This document shows, piece after piece, positions 26,247-35,064 of a stretch of 64,000 nucleotides of DNA. Where the stretch lies: contig NZ_CADIKC010000004.1 of NCBI RefSeq assembly GCF_902859805.1, positions 540,901 to 604,900 on the forward strand, written 5' to 3'. This DNA comes from Paraburkholderia sediminicola. Its GTDB lineage: Bacteria > Pseudomonadota > Gammaproteobacteria > Burkholderiales > Burkholderiaceae. Within the stretch, counting starts at the first letter, position 1, and each line of letters begins with the position of its first letter. The notes below the pieces were generated by a model that searched no databases, was not told the origin of the DNA, and saw nothing but the letters and a program-made list of their open reading frames with translations. The position numbers and the translations under genes are program-made.

Positions 26247-28133
26247 TCACACCGTATGCCGCGAAGCCAGGGCTCGCTGCAACGCGCTGCGCAGCTCCTC
26301 GTAATGTACTGGCTTTAATAACGCTTCAAAGAACGGCTGCAAGCCGGCCTCTTCCGCTTCCCCCGCCGCACCACTTGCCCCACTTGCCCCACCCGCACTA
26401 CCTACGCTATCCGCCTCCGGCGCATACGCGCTCACCACGATCACCGGAACACCCGACGACGGTCCTCCACGCGCCGCGAAATCCGCAAGGAACGTATAAC
26501 CGTCGCGATCCGGCATATGCAGATCGAGCAATACCACGTCACAGCGACGCGCGTCGAGCCACGCAAGTGCATCGTCGGCATTGGAGACGGCGTGCGCGTC
26601 GAAATCCATGTGCGCGATCATTTCGCTGAGCGACTCGCGAATCAGCCGGTTGTCGTCGACGATCAGCACGCACGGGCGCGCACCGCCTGATTCGGCCTGC
26701 GCCGCCACGCCGGGCGGCGCGGCTGCCGCAACCGGCGTGACCGGGATCGTCACCGTAAAGGTCGTGCCTTCGCCCACCGTGCTCGCCACCTCGACGGTGC
26801 CGCCGAACAGCTTGACCAGCCCCTGCACGATCGCGAGTCCCATCCCCGCGCCCTCGAAGCGGCGCGCGCGCGACGCGTCCAGTTGCGTGAACTCCTGGAA
26901 AATCAGCGGAATCTGCGCCTGCGGCACGCCCGGCCCCGTATCGCTGACGACGAAAATCAGCACCGCCGGCCGCTGCCTCAATTGCACGCGCACCGTGCCG
27001 GTTTCGGTGTAACGGATCGCGTTGGTGACCAGGTTGTTGACGATCTGGCGGATGCGGTGCGGATCGGAGTCGACGAGGCCGCTCATGCCGCTCGCCTCGC
27101 TTTCCAGCTTGAGGCCACGCGCGGCGGCCGACATCGCGTGTTCGTCGACGATCGACGCCAGCAACTCGCGCGGCTCGAAATGCTCGTGACGCAACTCGAG
27201 CTTGCCGGCGCCGAGGCGGGCGTAGTCGGTCAGGTCTTTCATCTGCGCTTCCAGATGCCGCCCTGCGGTTTCGAGCCGCTGAATGACCTTTCGATCGGCC
27301 TCGGAGTGATAGTTGAAGCCCAGCAATTCGATCGACGACACGATCGCATGCAAGGGCGTGCGCAGTTCGTGGCTGATCATGCCGAGAAACGCGTCCTTCG
27401 CGAGACTCGCCTCGCGCGCCGCGCGGCTCGCCTGATGCTCTGCGTCGAGCGCCGCGTGCTGCTGATGCATCAGACGCGTGCGGCGCCGGCCGTTGAGTAC
27501 CAGCAGCGTGGTCGCGGCCGCCGACAACAACAGCAGCAACAGGCCGCCCGCGAACAGCATGCGGCGCTTATCGATGAAATCGCGGTTCATCGCCTCACGG
27601 TCAGCCACGTCGGCGAAACGGCGGCTCAACGCGAGGTCGTTGACCTCGTTCCAGTGCTGGCGCAACTCCACCACAATCCTGTCGGCGCCGCTGCGGTCCT
27701 TCGGCAACGCGTCGACCTCAGGCTGAATCCCGTCCAGCAAATGATCGAGCGACTGGATTTCCTCCTGTTGCCGTTGCAGCAGCGCAAGCTGAGTAGTCAG
27801 TCTGCGTGTCGAACCGGCCATCACGTGCAGCTTCGATTGCAGCAGCTGATAGCGCAGCACGAGCCGCTGATAGTCGTCGTCGACGCCGGATTGATATAGC
27901 AGCAACTGGTTCTCGAAACGCGCGTAGGCGATCTGCAGTTGCGCGGCGTCCCAGTAAAAACCATCATATTGACCGGTCAGCGGTTCGGTGGCGCGTGGAT
28001 TCAGCAGGTTCGCGTACAACAGATAGCCGATCGCGCCGGCCGGCGCCGCAAGCGCGGTCAGCCAGATCAACACATAGAGGACACGACGCCAGGGGCGGCG
28101 TGTTATTTGACGATGAGTGCCTTGATCTGCCAT
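26247..28133 (-). CDS. Hybrid sensor histidine kinase
   Basis: The product has 628 residues. TM1 (about 17-40) and TM2 (about 191-212) flank a periplasmic helical domain of about 150 residues with no recognised ligand-binding fold. The HisKA box ISHELRTPLHAI has its His near residue 256. The HATPase domain has NNLVTNAIRYTE, DTGPGVP near 397 and GAGMGLAIV. A C-terminal REC domain has phosphoacceptor Asp in LLDLHMPDRDG near 535 and LLKPVHYEE. The linker before its last helix has Gly/Ala/Ser repeats. The start overlaps the end of the molybdopterin-fold gene by 31 bases, which ties signal reception to that periplasmic protein. Confidence 0.93.
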   Translation of the reverse strand: MADQGTHRQITRRPWRRVLYVLIWLTALAAPAGAIGYLLYANLLNPRATEPLTGQYDGFYWDAAQLQIAYARFENQLLLYQSGVDDDYQRLVLRYQLLQSKLHVMAGSTRRLTTQLALLQRQQEEIQSLDHLLDGIQPEVDALPKDRSGADRIVVELRQHWNEVNDLALSRRFADVADREAMNRDFIDKRRMLFAGGLLLLLLSAAATTLLVLNGRRRTRLMHQQHAALDAEHQASRAAREASLAKDAFLGMISHELRTPLHAIVSSIELLGFNYHSEADRKVIQRLETAGRHLEAQMKDLTDYARLGAGKLELRHEHFEPRELLASIVDEHAMSAAARGLKLESEASGMSGLVDSDPHRIRQIVNNLVTNAIRYTETGTVRVQLRQRPAVLIFVVSDTGPGVPQAQIPLIFQEFTQLDASRARRFEGAGMGLAIVQGLVKLFGGTVEVASTVGEGTTFTVTIPVTPVAAAAPPGVAAQAESGGARPCVLIVDDNRLIRESLSEMIAHMDFDAHAVSNADDALAWLDARRCDVVLLDLHMPDRDGYTFLADFAARGGPSSGVPVIVVSAYAPEADSVGSAGGASGASGAAGEAEEAGLQPFFEALLKPVHYEELRSALQRALASRHTV

Positions 28134-28657
28134 ACGAATTTAGAATCGCCCGCCGCGCCCATGAGTTCATCGGGAAACGCGTCGCGCGGATAGATAAGAA
28201 ACAGCGGCCCGAAGTCGCTGATCTTCAGGCGCTGGCCGTTCATGCTGTACGCAACGACCACGCCGTAGCGATCGCAGTCCGACACCGGAATGGTGTATGT
28301 GTAGTCGTCGAGCGTATGGATCTCGACCGCGCTGCCGGATGCGCCGACTGTCTTCAGGATATCCGCGAGCAGCGGTCCTGTGAAGGTGGAACGTGGCGTC
28401 CAGGTGGTCGCGGTCGTAATCGAATGAGCCGGCAGCGCGAGCAGTTGTGCCTCGGTGAAGTGATACAGCTGGTGCGCCGCATCGTTGGTCTTGCTGATCT
28501 TGCCCTTCACGTCGAGCGATAAGGGCAACGACTCTGCGTGTGCCTGCATGCTCCACGCGGCGAGTCCAAGGATCAGACCCAGCCCCCACCCTACGCACCT
28601 GATCGCGCCTTTCCTGCCATTCACCGCTATGCTCACCTTGGTCATCTGTCTGGTCAT
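28103..28657 (-). CDS. Periplasmic sulfite-oxidase-fold (molybdopterin-binding-like) protein
   Basis: The product has 184 residues with a signal peptide ending near MQAHAE. The mature part (about 45-184) resembles the oxidoreductase molybdopterin-binding fold: SLDVKGKISKT, FTEAQLLALPAHSI, WTPRSTFTGPLLADILK and YPRDAF. The usual catalytic Cys context of true molybdenum enzymes is not evident; the only mature Cys is in VSDCDRYG. It may be a cofactor-free ligand-binding protein. It is the first gene of an operon with the hybrid kinase and overlaps it by 31 bases, so a sensor-input role is plausible but inferred. Confidence 0.8.
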   Translation of the reverse strand: MTRQMTKVSIAVNGRKGAIRCVGWGLGLILGLAAWSMQAHAESLPLSLDVKGKISKTNDAAHQLYHFTEAQLLALPAHSITTATTWTPRSTFTGPLLADILKTVGASGSAVEIHTLDDYTYTIPVSDCDRYGVVVAYSMNGQRLKISDFGPLFLIYPRDAFPDELMGAAGDSKFVWQIKALIVK

Positions 28658-28950
28658 TCCATCGTTTGTTATTTTGCGGACGGCGGCGCTGCCGGCTTAA
28701 CCGGTCAGCGAACCTGCAACACCCTCGTGGTCGCCCTTGCTCTTGCGCTTTTCCCGCGGCCGCAGCGGTCTTTGCGACACGCCCCGTCCGGCAACACGCG
28801 TCACCCCGACGCGCGATCTTTGAACCGCATGCATAATATCGCCAAAATTCTTCGTCTCAAAAACGGGGGCCTGCCGCAGCACCGCGCCGCGCGTCGCTCT
28901 CCGTCTACAGGACACCTGCCCTACGCGCGCACCGCGACGCCCTGAGAGTC

Positions 28951-29898
28951 ATGAACAAGCCGGTTTTGCCCCTGACGTACGAACAACTCGATCACTGGAT
29001 CGAGTCGCTGCAACCTGCGTTGCTGGCGGAGCGTTTCACCATGGCGATCGGCATTCTGCGTGGCGGCGCGCCGCTTGCGCTGATGGTTTCGCATGCGGCC
29101 GGCACGCCCGTCGCCTTCCTTCGATACGACCGCCAGTCACGCACGGTCGCCTGGGATTCGACGCTGCCGATTCCGCCCGCCGGCTCGAAAGTGCTGCTGT
29201 GCGAAGACATCGCGGGGCGCGGCTTTACACTGACCGATTGCATCGCGTTCCTGCAGCATCATGGCCTCGACGTCAGAACACTGACCGCCGCGGTCGACGA
29301 CCTGAGCCGCACGCAACCCGACTATGCGATCGACGCCCGCGGCTACTTCGCACTGTTTCCCTGGGAGCGCCAGGCCTACACCGAGCGTTATCGCGAGGAC
29401 TGGGAACGTGTCGAAGCGGGCACCGCGCCCGCCATGGCCGACGATCACGAATACGCCACCTACGCGATCGACCTCGACGGCATCCTGCTACCCGACGTAC
29501 CGCTCGCCCGCTACGACGAGGATCTGGCCGCGGCGCTCGCCGAACGCGACGCGCTGCTACCGTTCGAGGTGCTGCCGGGCATCGATCTGCAACGCGTGCG
29601 CACGATCATCACCGGGCGGCCGGAACTGGATCGCGCGCGCACGGAAGCGTGGCTCGCGCGGCACGGCTTCGGTCATATGCAACTGGTGATGCGCACGCCC
29701 GGCACCCACGACGAAAGTGCCGCCGGCACCGCCGCTCACAAGGCTGCGGCGGCATTGCGCGGCGGCGTCACGCACTTTGTCGAAAGCGATCCGGTGCAGG
29801 CGCTGCTGATCGCGCAGCAGGCGCCGTTACTGCGCGTGATCTGGTGGGACGCGCTTACGCAAACCGGGATGCTGGTGGGTGCGCGCGCGTGGACGTGA
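28951..29898 (+). CDS. Phosphoribosyltransferase domain fused to a HAD-like domain
   Basis: The product has 315 residues. The N-terminal half is type I phosphoribosyltransferase-like: AIGILRGGAPLALMVSHAAG, then KVLLCEDIAGRGFTLTDC near residue 90, which resembles the PRPP loop. From about residue 165 the sequence changes to YAIDLDGILLPD, a HAD-like DxDG nucleophile motif, followed by RTIITGRPELDR and HFVESDPVQA, which fit later HAD motifs. The combination suggests a nucleotide or nucleobase salvage or quality-control enzyme. The substrate is unknown. It stands alone, with about 290 bases of non-coding DNA upstream. Confidence 0.78.
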   Translation: MNKPVLPLTYEQLDHWIESLQPALLAERFTMAIGILRGGAPLALMVSHAAGTPVAFLRYDRQSRTVAWDSTLPIPPAGSKVLLCEDIAGRGFTLTDCIAFLQHHGLDVRTLTAAVDDLSRTQPDYAIDARGYFALFPWERQAYTERYREDWERVEAGTAPAMADDHEYATYAIDLDGILLPDVPLARYDEDLAAALAERDALLPFEVLPGIDLQRVRTIITGRPELDRARTEAWLARHGFGHMQLVMRTPGTHDESAAGTAAHKAAAALRGGVTHFVESDPVQALLIAQQAPLLRVIWWDALTQTGMLVGARAWT

Positions 29899-29905
29899 GC
29901 GGCGG

Positions 29906-31618
29906 CTAGGCTTCCTTCGCCTCTCTGAGTTCTTTGGTTTCTCTGAGCTCTTTACCCTCTCTACCATCACGCAGATGCAGATGCCGCGCGGCCCGCTGCG
30001 AGGCGACGATGATCAGTTTCAGCGTCGCACGCGTGGCGCCGACGAACAGCTTGCGCGCAATCCGCTCGTCGAATAGTTCGAAGTCGACCTCCGTGAGAAT
30101 CACGCACGGCGCCGACTGTCCCTTGAAGCGATAGATCGACTCGAACAGCACGTCTCCTTCGCGATACTCCGGGTTGCCGAACAGATCGTACTTGCCCGTG
30201 AAACTGCGCAACCGATGCGGTCCGAGATGATCCTGCGCGGTCATCGCCGAGCCTTCACGGCCGCGAAACGAGAGCACCGCAATATCCTGTTTGCGAAAGC
30301 CGAGCGACAATGCCTGCGTGATCGCCCGCTTGGTTGCCTCGATGCTGCCTTCGGCGGCGTTCGCTTCGTCGTAGACGGAAAGCGAAATATCGGAGCCGTC
30401 GAACGGACTGCCCGAGGCGAGACCTGCCGCGACCGGCACCGAAGCGCCAACCACGTCGCGCACATAATCGAGAATGTCGCGCGGACTGCGGTAGTTAGTC
30501 GTCTCTTTCAGCGTGGTCCAGCCGTGTAACTCGACCGGCTCGCGCATATACAGATTCTGCAGCGGATCTTCGAGCCACCACCACGCGGCGCCCGGCCGCA
30601 ACAGACGCTCGAGTGCGGCCACCCACGGCTGCTGGAAATCCTGTCCTTCGTCGACGATCAGCACGTCGAATTGCCAGCGCGCGTCGATCGGCGTTTCGGC
30701 GAAAGTCGTTTCAAGCTGCCTGAAGACGTCGCCGGACTGAAAATCCGGCTCGCGGCCCGCGTCGCGCGCGATCCAGTCGCATAGCTGGTGATAGTTCGCC
30801 ACCTTGGCCTCAGGCGGCGCGACCCGCGCAATGTGATCCGCGAGCGGCCGGTTGAAACACACGTACAAAGGGCGCTGGCCACGCGCCGCTGCGTCCTTCA
30901 TCACCTGCACCGCCAATTGAGTCTTGCCGGAGCCGGCCGTGCCGATCACGCGCAGCCGGAACGGGGAAAACTCGAGCCGTCGCGCCCAGGTCGCGAGCCC
31001 TCCGGCCAGACGCGTGACAAGCGTGCCGGCCTGGCCGACCAGTGCGCTGGCGTCAGGCGTCAGCGAAAGTTCGTCGGCGAGAAAGTGATGGATTTTCGGT
31101 GCGCAGGCAAGGCGTGCTTCGTCCGCCGGCAAGGCTTCGCGAATGATCGCGGCAAGCCGGTCCTTACGCGTCGCGTCGACGATCCGTGCGGGATTCACGC
31201 CGGCAATCGCCGCATCCTTGACGATGTGGTCCGGGCAATACAACAGTTCTTCGATGAAATACGTACCCGCGCCGAACGCCGCAGTGAAGCGCCGATGCAG
31301 CGTTTCGACGGTATGCGCAAGCGCGATCGCCACATTGCGTTCTGTCTGAAGATAGACCTTGACGAGCCCCTTGGGCGTTTCGCGCAGGAAGCCGGTTTTC
31401 TGTTCGACGATCATCACGCGCCCGGCCGGGCTGACGATCACGAAGTCGGCCTCGCCGAACACCGAAAAGTTCTGGTTCAGGCGGGTCCAATGCACGCCGT
31501 GATAGACGGTGTAGCCATCAGGAAGCGCTTCTTCCAGCAGGGCGAGGGTTTCGCGTTCGCGTGCCGCCGCGCCGGTGGCGGCGAGGCTCTTCCAGTCGTC
31601 GGGGACAATGCGGGCCAT
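29906..31618 (-). CDS. NERD-domain superfamily 1 helicase
   Basis: The product has 570 residues. An N-terminal NERD nuclease-related domain (about 20-130) contains EADFVIVSPAGRVMIVEQKTG, whose acidic residue, Glu-x-Lys and preceding Asp recall PD-(D/E)xK enzymes. A UvrD-like ATPase follows with Walker A GTAGSGKTQ near residue 232, DVLIVDEGQDF near 322, TNYRSPRDIL and a late KLFVGATRATLKLI. It has no signal or TM segment, so it acts on DNA or RNA in the cytoplasm, perhaps in repair or defence. The last 20 residues are a KELRE-type repeat encoded by an 18-base tandem repeat. It converges with the phosphoribosyltransferase gene, seven bases apart. Confidence 0.87.
   Translation of the reverse strand: MARIVPDDWKSLAATGAAARERETLALLEEALPDGYTVYHGVHWTRLNQNFSVFGEADFVIVSPAGRVMIVEQKTGFLRETPKGLVKVYLQTERNVAIALAHTVETLHRRFTAAFGAGTYFIEELLYCPDHIVKDAAIAGVNPARIVDATRKDRLAAIIREALPADEARLACAPKIHHFLADELSLTPDASALVGQAGTLVTRLAGGLATWARRLEFSPFRLRVIGTAGSGKTQLAVQVMKDAAARGQRPLYVCFNRPLADHIARVAPPEAKVANYHQLCDWIARDAGREPDFQSGDVFRQLETTFAETPIDARWQFDVLIVDEGQDFQQPWVAALERLLRPGAAWWWLEDPLQNLYMREPVELHGWTTLKETTNYRSPRDILDYVRDVVGASVPVAAGLASGSPFDGSDISLSVYDEANAAEGSIEATKRAITQALSLGFRKQDIAVLSFRGREGSAMTAQDHLGPHRLRSFTGKYDLFGNPEYREGDVLFESIYRFKGQSAPCVILTEVDFELFDERIARKLFVGATRATLKLIIVASQRAARHLHLRDGREGKELRETKELREAKEA
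29915..29968 (-). repeat. 18-base tandem repeat at the 3' end of the helicase gene
   Basis: About two and a half copies of an 18-base CT-rich unit (core TCTCTGAG then TCTTT) occupy the last codons of the helicase gene and encode KELRET/KELREA. Such repeats are prone to slipped-strand length change. Confidence 0.6.
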
Positions 31619-31863
31619 GCGATGCCTCGTCGTATTCGGGTGCGCTCATTGTACGCAACGCCCGCACGTTGCCGGCATGGCACATCGGGTGGCAATCGGC
31701 TCTCTGTGCTTAAAGCGCTTTGTCCACGCTCCGGGCAACATTTCACGCAGAAGATTGCAGGCTGGCGGCGCGCAAACCCATGCGCATCGTGTATCGTTAC
31801 TGGCTGAACGCCGCGCGCCGCGCGCGGCTTGCCACCCGTCAATATAAAGAAAGGATTTACCGG

Positions 31864-32490
31864 ATGATCACGATCTGGGGACGCGCCAACTCGGTCAACG
31901 TACAAAAAGTTTTGTGGTGTTGCGACGAACTGGTGCTGCCGTACGAACGCATCGACGCAGGCCTGCAATTCGGCCGTAACAACGAGCCCGACTACCTGGC
32001 GATGAACCCGACCGGCAAAATTCCGACGCTGGTCGACGACGGCTTCGTGCTGTGGGAATCGAACTCGATCCTGCGCTATCTGGTGCTGCAATACGGGGAA
32101 TCGAGCCTCCTGTACCCGTCCGAACCGAAACTGCGCGCCAGCATCGACCGCTGGCTCGACTGGTCGCTCACCACGCTGCAACCCGCGGAAAGGCCCGTGT
32201 TCTGGGCCCTCGTGCGCACACCCGCCGCCGAACGCAACGCCGACAAGCTCGCCACCGACTTCGGCGCGGTCACGCTGCTGTGGCGCCTGCTAGATAACCA
32301 TCTGCAAGGCCGTTTCTTCCTCGAGGGCGAAAAGTTCACGCTCGCCGATATCGTGATCGGCGCGTACGCGAAACGCTGGTTCGGGCTGGACGGTGTCGAA
32401 CGCCCGCCGTTGCCGAATCTGGAGCGCTGGTATTCGCGGCTTGCGACACGCCCGGGATTCAAGAAATACATCGATTTCCCGCTGACTTGA
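31864..32490 (+). CDS. Glutathione S-transferase family protein
   Basis: The product has 208 residues from MITIWGRANSVNVQKVLWC. The thioredoxin-like N-terminal domain has NPTGKIPTLVDDG with the cis-Pro and the Glu-Ser pair in WESNSILRYL that binds glutathione. The helical C-terminal domain includes FTLADIVIGAYA. It probably conjugates or reduces small electrophiles in the cytoplasm. A good ribosome site (AAAGAAAGG) precedes 31864; the longer open frame upstream is not family-like. It is divergent from the helicase. Confidence 0.93.
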   Translation: MITIWGRANSVNVQKVLWCCDELVLPYERIDAGLQFGRNNEPDYLAMNPTGKIPTLVDDGFVLWESNSILRYLVLQYGESSLLYPSEPKLRASIDRWLDWSLTTLQPAERPVFWALVRTPAAERNADKLATDFGAVTLLWRLLDNHLQGRFFLEGEKFTLADIVIGAYAKRWFGLDGVERPPLPNLERWYSRLATRPGFKKYIDFPLT

Positions 32491-32625
32491 ACGATCCGGC
32501 GGCGATTAGGCGGTTTTACAGGCGCCTTTACGGGCCACGTCGCGCCGCGGCGCGGTGTCCAGCCACGGCCGGCAGGTACGCCGCACACCGGCACAGCCGA
32601 ACACGATGGCCTTTATAATCCACGC

Positions 32626-33204
32626 ATGAAGACCGCCAAGCCCGCCGCGACTACCGACAAAACCACGCCTGCCGCCTCCGCTCATCATCATGAGCCGGGG
32701 CACATGCACAGTGGCCACGGTGAATCGCAGGAAGCCGCACTGACACTCGCGGAAGAATATTGCCGCGAACGCGGCGAAAAACTCACGCCGATCCGCCGCA
32801 AAGTGCTCGAATTGCTGTTGAATTCCGGGCGCGCCACCAAAGCGTATTCGCTGCTCGACGACATGCGCCAGATCCATCCGGGCTCGGCGCCGCCTACGGT
32901 TTACCGGGCGCTGGACTTTCTGCTCTCGGCAGGGCTCGTGCATCGGATCGAATCGATCAATGCGTTCACCGTCTGCCACGACCTGACTCAATGCCAGCAC
33001 GGCATTCTGGTGGTTTGCCAGCAATGCGGCAACGTCACCGAATTGCATCAGCCGAAGCTGCGCCAGGCGCTCGTCGCGCAAATCGAAGACGCGGGTTACC
33101 GCCTGGCGAGCGATGAAATCGAATTGAAGGGATTGTGTTCAGCCTGTCAGGCAGCGGAAGCCGCCAGCGCCAGCGCTGCTGCACCGGTCGCCGCCGCCAA
33201 ATAA
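32626..33204 (+). CDS. zur: Fur-family zinc uptake regulator Zur
   Basis: The product has 192 residues. A His-rich N-terminus (HHHEPGHMHSGHGE) precedes the winged helix with LTPIRRKVLELLL and PTVYRALDFLL. The dimerisation domain has CQHGILVVCQQCGN and a final CSACQ, supplying CxxC pairs for structural zinc. It would repress zinc uptake genes when zinc is plentiful. No znuABC is nearby. The metal specificity is assigned from family resemblance, and the N-terminal His cluster could be an extra metal site. Confidence 0.85.
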   Translation: MKTAKPAATTDKTTPAASAHHHEPGHMHSGHGESQEAALTLAEEYCRERGEKLTPIRRKVLELLLNSGRATKAYSLLDDMRQIHPGSAPPTVYRALDFLLSAGLVHRIESINAFTVCHDLTQCQHGILVVCQQCGNVTELHQPKLRQALVAQIEDAGYRLASDEIELKGLCSACQAAEAASASAAAPVAAAK

Positions 33205-33213
33205 CAGCGGCGC

Positions 33214-33242
33214 CTGCAATCAGGTTTGCAATCTGATTGCAG
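33214..33242. other. Inverted repeat downstream of zur
   Basis: CTGCAATCAG at 33214-33223 pairs perfectly with CTGATTGCAG at 33233-33242 across a 9-base loop, ten bases after the zur stop. No T-run follows. It may be a weak terminator or mRNA 3' stem. Confidence 0.5.
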
Positions 33243-33317
33243 ATCGTTTCGCCAGACGAAAGCTTGCGGCCGAAGATCCGGCGGCAAGAAACCGCCTCCG
33301 GCCGCGAGGCCGCTTCC

Positions 33318-33830
33318 TCAGCCTGCCGCGCGAGCGTCGATCGCGTCGTGCAACAGTGTCACGAGGTCTTCCGGCAATGCCGGCTTGGTCATGAAATGCT
33401 GGAAGCCTTCGCCGATGCTGCGTAAGCGGTAAGCGTCGTCGGTATGGCCCGTGAGCGCCACGGCCACCGAAGGCGCGTGGTCACCGCGAATCTCGTGATC
33501 GCGCAGCCGCTGGATCAGATAAAAGCCATCCATGCCCGGCAATTCGAGGTCGCAGACCACGGCGTCAGGCAATAACCGCATTGCCGCTTCGACGCCCTCT
33601 TCCGCATCCGCCACAGCGACAACATGCGCCCCTTCCGCCTTGAGTAACAAGGCCAGCGATTCCCGGCTATCCGGGTCGTCTTCGACGAGCACGATCGTGG
33701 CCTGATCGAGCCTCAATACTCCATTCATGTTCTGTTGTTGCTCAAAAAAACCGGTTAGGCCATCAGACTCGGCCAACGTATTACCCTGCTGTTTGCCGCC
33801 GATTTGCGCGGCTGCGATATTGCTGTTCAT
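33318..33830 (-). CDS. Single-domain response regulator
   Basis: The product has 170 residues. An N-terminal extension of about 42 residues (Gln/Asn-rich) precedes a REC domain: TIVLVEDDPDSRESL with the acidic pair, phosphoacceptor Asp in VVCDLELPGMDG near residue 93, and the conserved Lys in MTKPALPED. It has no output domain, so it probably acts by protein-protein contact like CheY-type regulators. Start at 33830 is uncertain; an internal ATG before NGVLRLD (about 33728) would give a compact REC protein. No kinase is adjacent. Confidence 0.85.
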   Translation of the reverse strand: MNSNIAAAQIGGKQQGNTLAESDGLTGFFEQQQNMNGVLRLDQATIVLVEDDPDSRESLALLLKAEGAHVVAVADAEEGVEAAMRLLPDAVVCDLELPGMDGFYLIQRLRDHEIRGDHAPSVAVALTGHTDDAYRLRSIGEGFQHFMTKPALPEDLVTLLHDAIDARAAG

Positions 33831-34328
33831 GGCTCCGACTCGATTTCATGCGTCGAGTTGCATGCAGGCCCGCGATTGTAAAACATGGCCTGGGCGCAAC
33901 GCGTGCGCACAGTAACGCGCCAAAATTGCACGCCGATGAAAAACCGGCCCTCGGCTCCACTACCCTGGCTGACCGATGCCGACACCCGATTCGCCGCGGC
34001 GGCTGGTGCAAACCCATGTCCATCGCCTTGCCCGCCTAAGCGGCTGCCCTGACATCCGTGTTCTATTGCGACGCCGACGTTGTTATTTCTCCCGCTCGGC
34101 GTTCAGATCCACTCCTCAGGTAGCACGTTGCGTGCCTCGCCGGCTTCGCCGGACTCATCAGATTCGTCGTTACGTCAGCATGGTTGTGCGAGCCTGCTGC
34201 ACGATCCTCGGCGGCGCTATGATCATGTGCGCGAGATCGCAACGACCGCATTGCGTTTAACCGTTGCGACGCAGCACGTCATATGAGCGCCATCTCTCCG
34301 CCCCTAAAACCTGAGGCCGCCCGACACC
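33831..34328. other. Intergenic region between the response regulator and RraA-like genes
   Basis: This is a divergent spacer of about 500 bases. No open frame in it resembles a known family or has a good start. It contains a short hairpin (CCGGC-TTC-GCCGG at 34140-34152). It should hold promoters for both flanking genes, but no clear -35/-10 pair was identified. Confidence 0.5.
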
Positions 34329-35051
34329 ATGTCCGATCTCGACTCCGCCACGCTCGAAGCACTCCGCCATGTCAGTACCGCCACGCTGACCACCCAATTG
34401 TTCAAGCGCGGCTTGCGCAATACGTTCATGCAGGGCGTCGCGCCGCTCGCCGCGCACAGTGGCGCGAATCTGGTTGGGCCGGCCTTCACGCTGCGCAATA
34501 TTCCCTCGCGCGAAGACATCGACGTGCTCGAACTCTTTGCAGACCCCGAGTACGCACAACGCAAATGTGTCGAGACCATTCCAGCCGGTCACGTACTCGT
34601 GCAGGATTGCCGCGGTGAACGCGGCAGCGCCTCGTTCGGTTCGATCCTCTCGCTGCGGTTGCAGGTGCGCGGCGTAGCGGGCATGGTGTCCGACGGTCCG
34701 GTGCGCGACAGCACGACGATCGCCGCGCTCGGCATGCCGGTGTTTTGTGCCGGCGCAAGCGCGCCGCCGAATCTGATCCGGCATCACGCGGTGGATATCA
34801 ATGTGCCGATCGGCTGCGGCGGTGTAGCGGTGTTTCCCGGCGACGTGATCGTGGGCGATGCCGACGGCGTGGTGGTCATTCCGTTCAAAATGGCAGCCGA
34901 AGTTGCGCAAGCCGCCAGCGAGCAGGAACAACTCGAAGTGTTTCTCACCGAGCGTATTCGTGAGGGCGCCGCCCTGCCCGGCACTTATCCGCCGGACGAA
35001 AAAACCAGGGCTGCGTATGAGGCGTGGCGGCAGAAAAGCAATTCCGTATGA
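34329..35051 (+). CDS. RraA-family protein (ribonuclease regulator / HMG-CHA aldolase-like)
   Basis: The product has 240 residues. Family motifs are TLTTQLFKRGLRNTFMQGV near the start, LVQDCRGERGSASFGSILS around residue 95, RGVAGMVSDGPVRDSTTI near 118 and GDVIVGDADGVVVIP near 175. The Gly-x-Arg-Asp-like segment is where aldolase members bind metal and substrate. Members are either RNase E inhibitors or pyruvate-type aldolases/oxaloacetate decarboxylases. The length, longer than E. coli RraA, favours the enzymatic branch. It converges with the TetR gene. Confidence 0.8.
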   Translation: MSDLDSATLEALRHVSTATLTTQLFKRGLRNTFMQGVAPLAAHSGANLVGPAFTLRNIPSREDIDVLELFADPEYAQRKCVETIPAGHVLVQDCRGERGSASFGSILSLRLQVRGVAGMVSDGPVRDSTTIAALGMPVFCAGASAPPNLIRHHAVDINVPIGCGGVAVFPGDVIVGDADGVVVIPFKMAAEVAQAASEQEQLEVFLTERIREGAALPGTYPPDEKTRAAYEAWRQKSNSV

Positions 35052-35064
35052 GTCGGGCAGTGTG

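Noticed and set aside
26883..27899. A 338-codon open frame opposite the hybrid kinase
   Set aside because: The kinase has all expected motifs on the other strand; this frame has none and no ribosome site.
28103..28657. True molybdenum enzyme (YedY/MsrP type)
   Set aside because: It lacks a convincing cofactor-ligating Cys context, is shorter than MsrP, has no twin-arginine signal and no MsrQ-like haem partner.
33831..34328. Small genes in the response regulator to RraA-like gap
   Set aside because: Several 60-90 codon frames exist on both strands, but none has a ribosome site, biased codon use or a recognisable domain.
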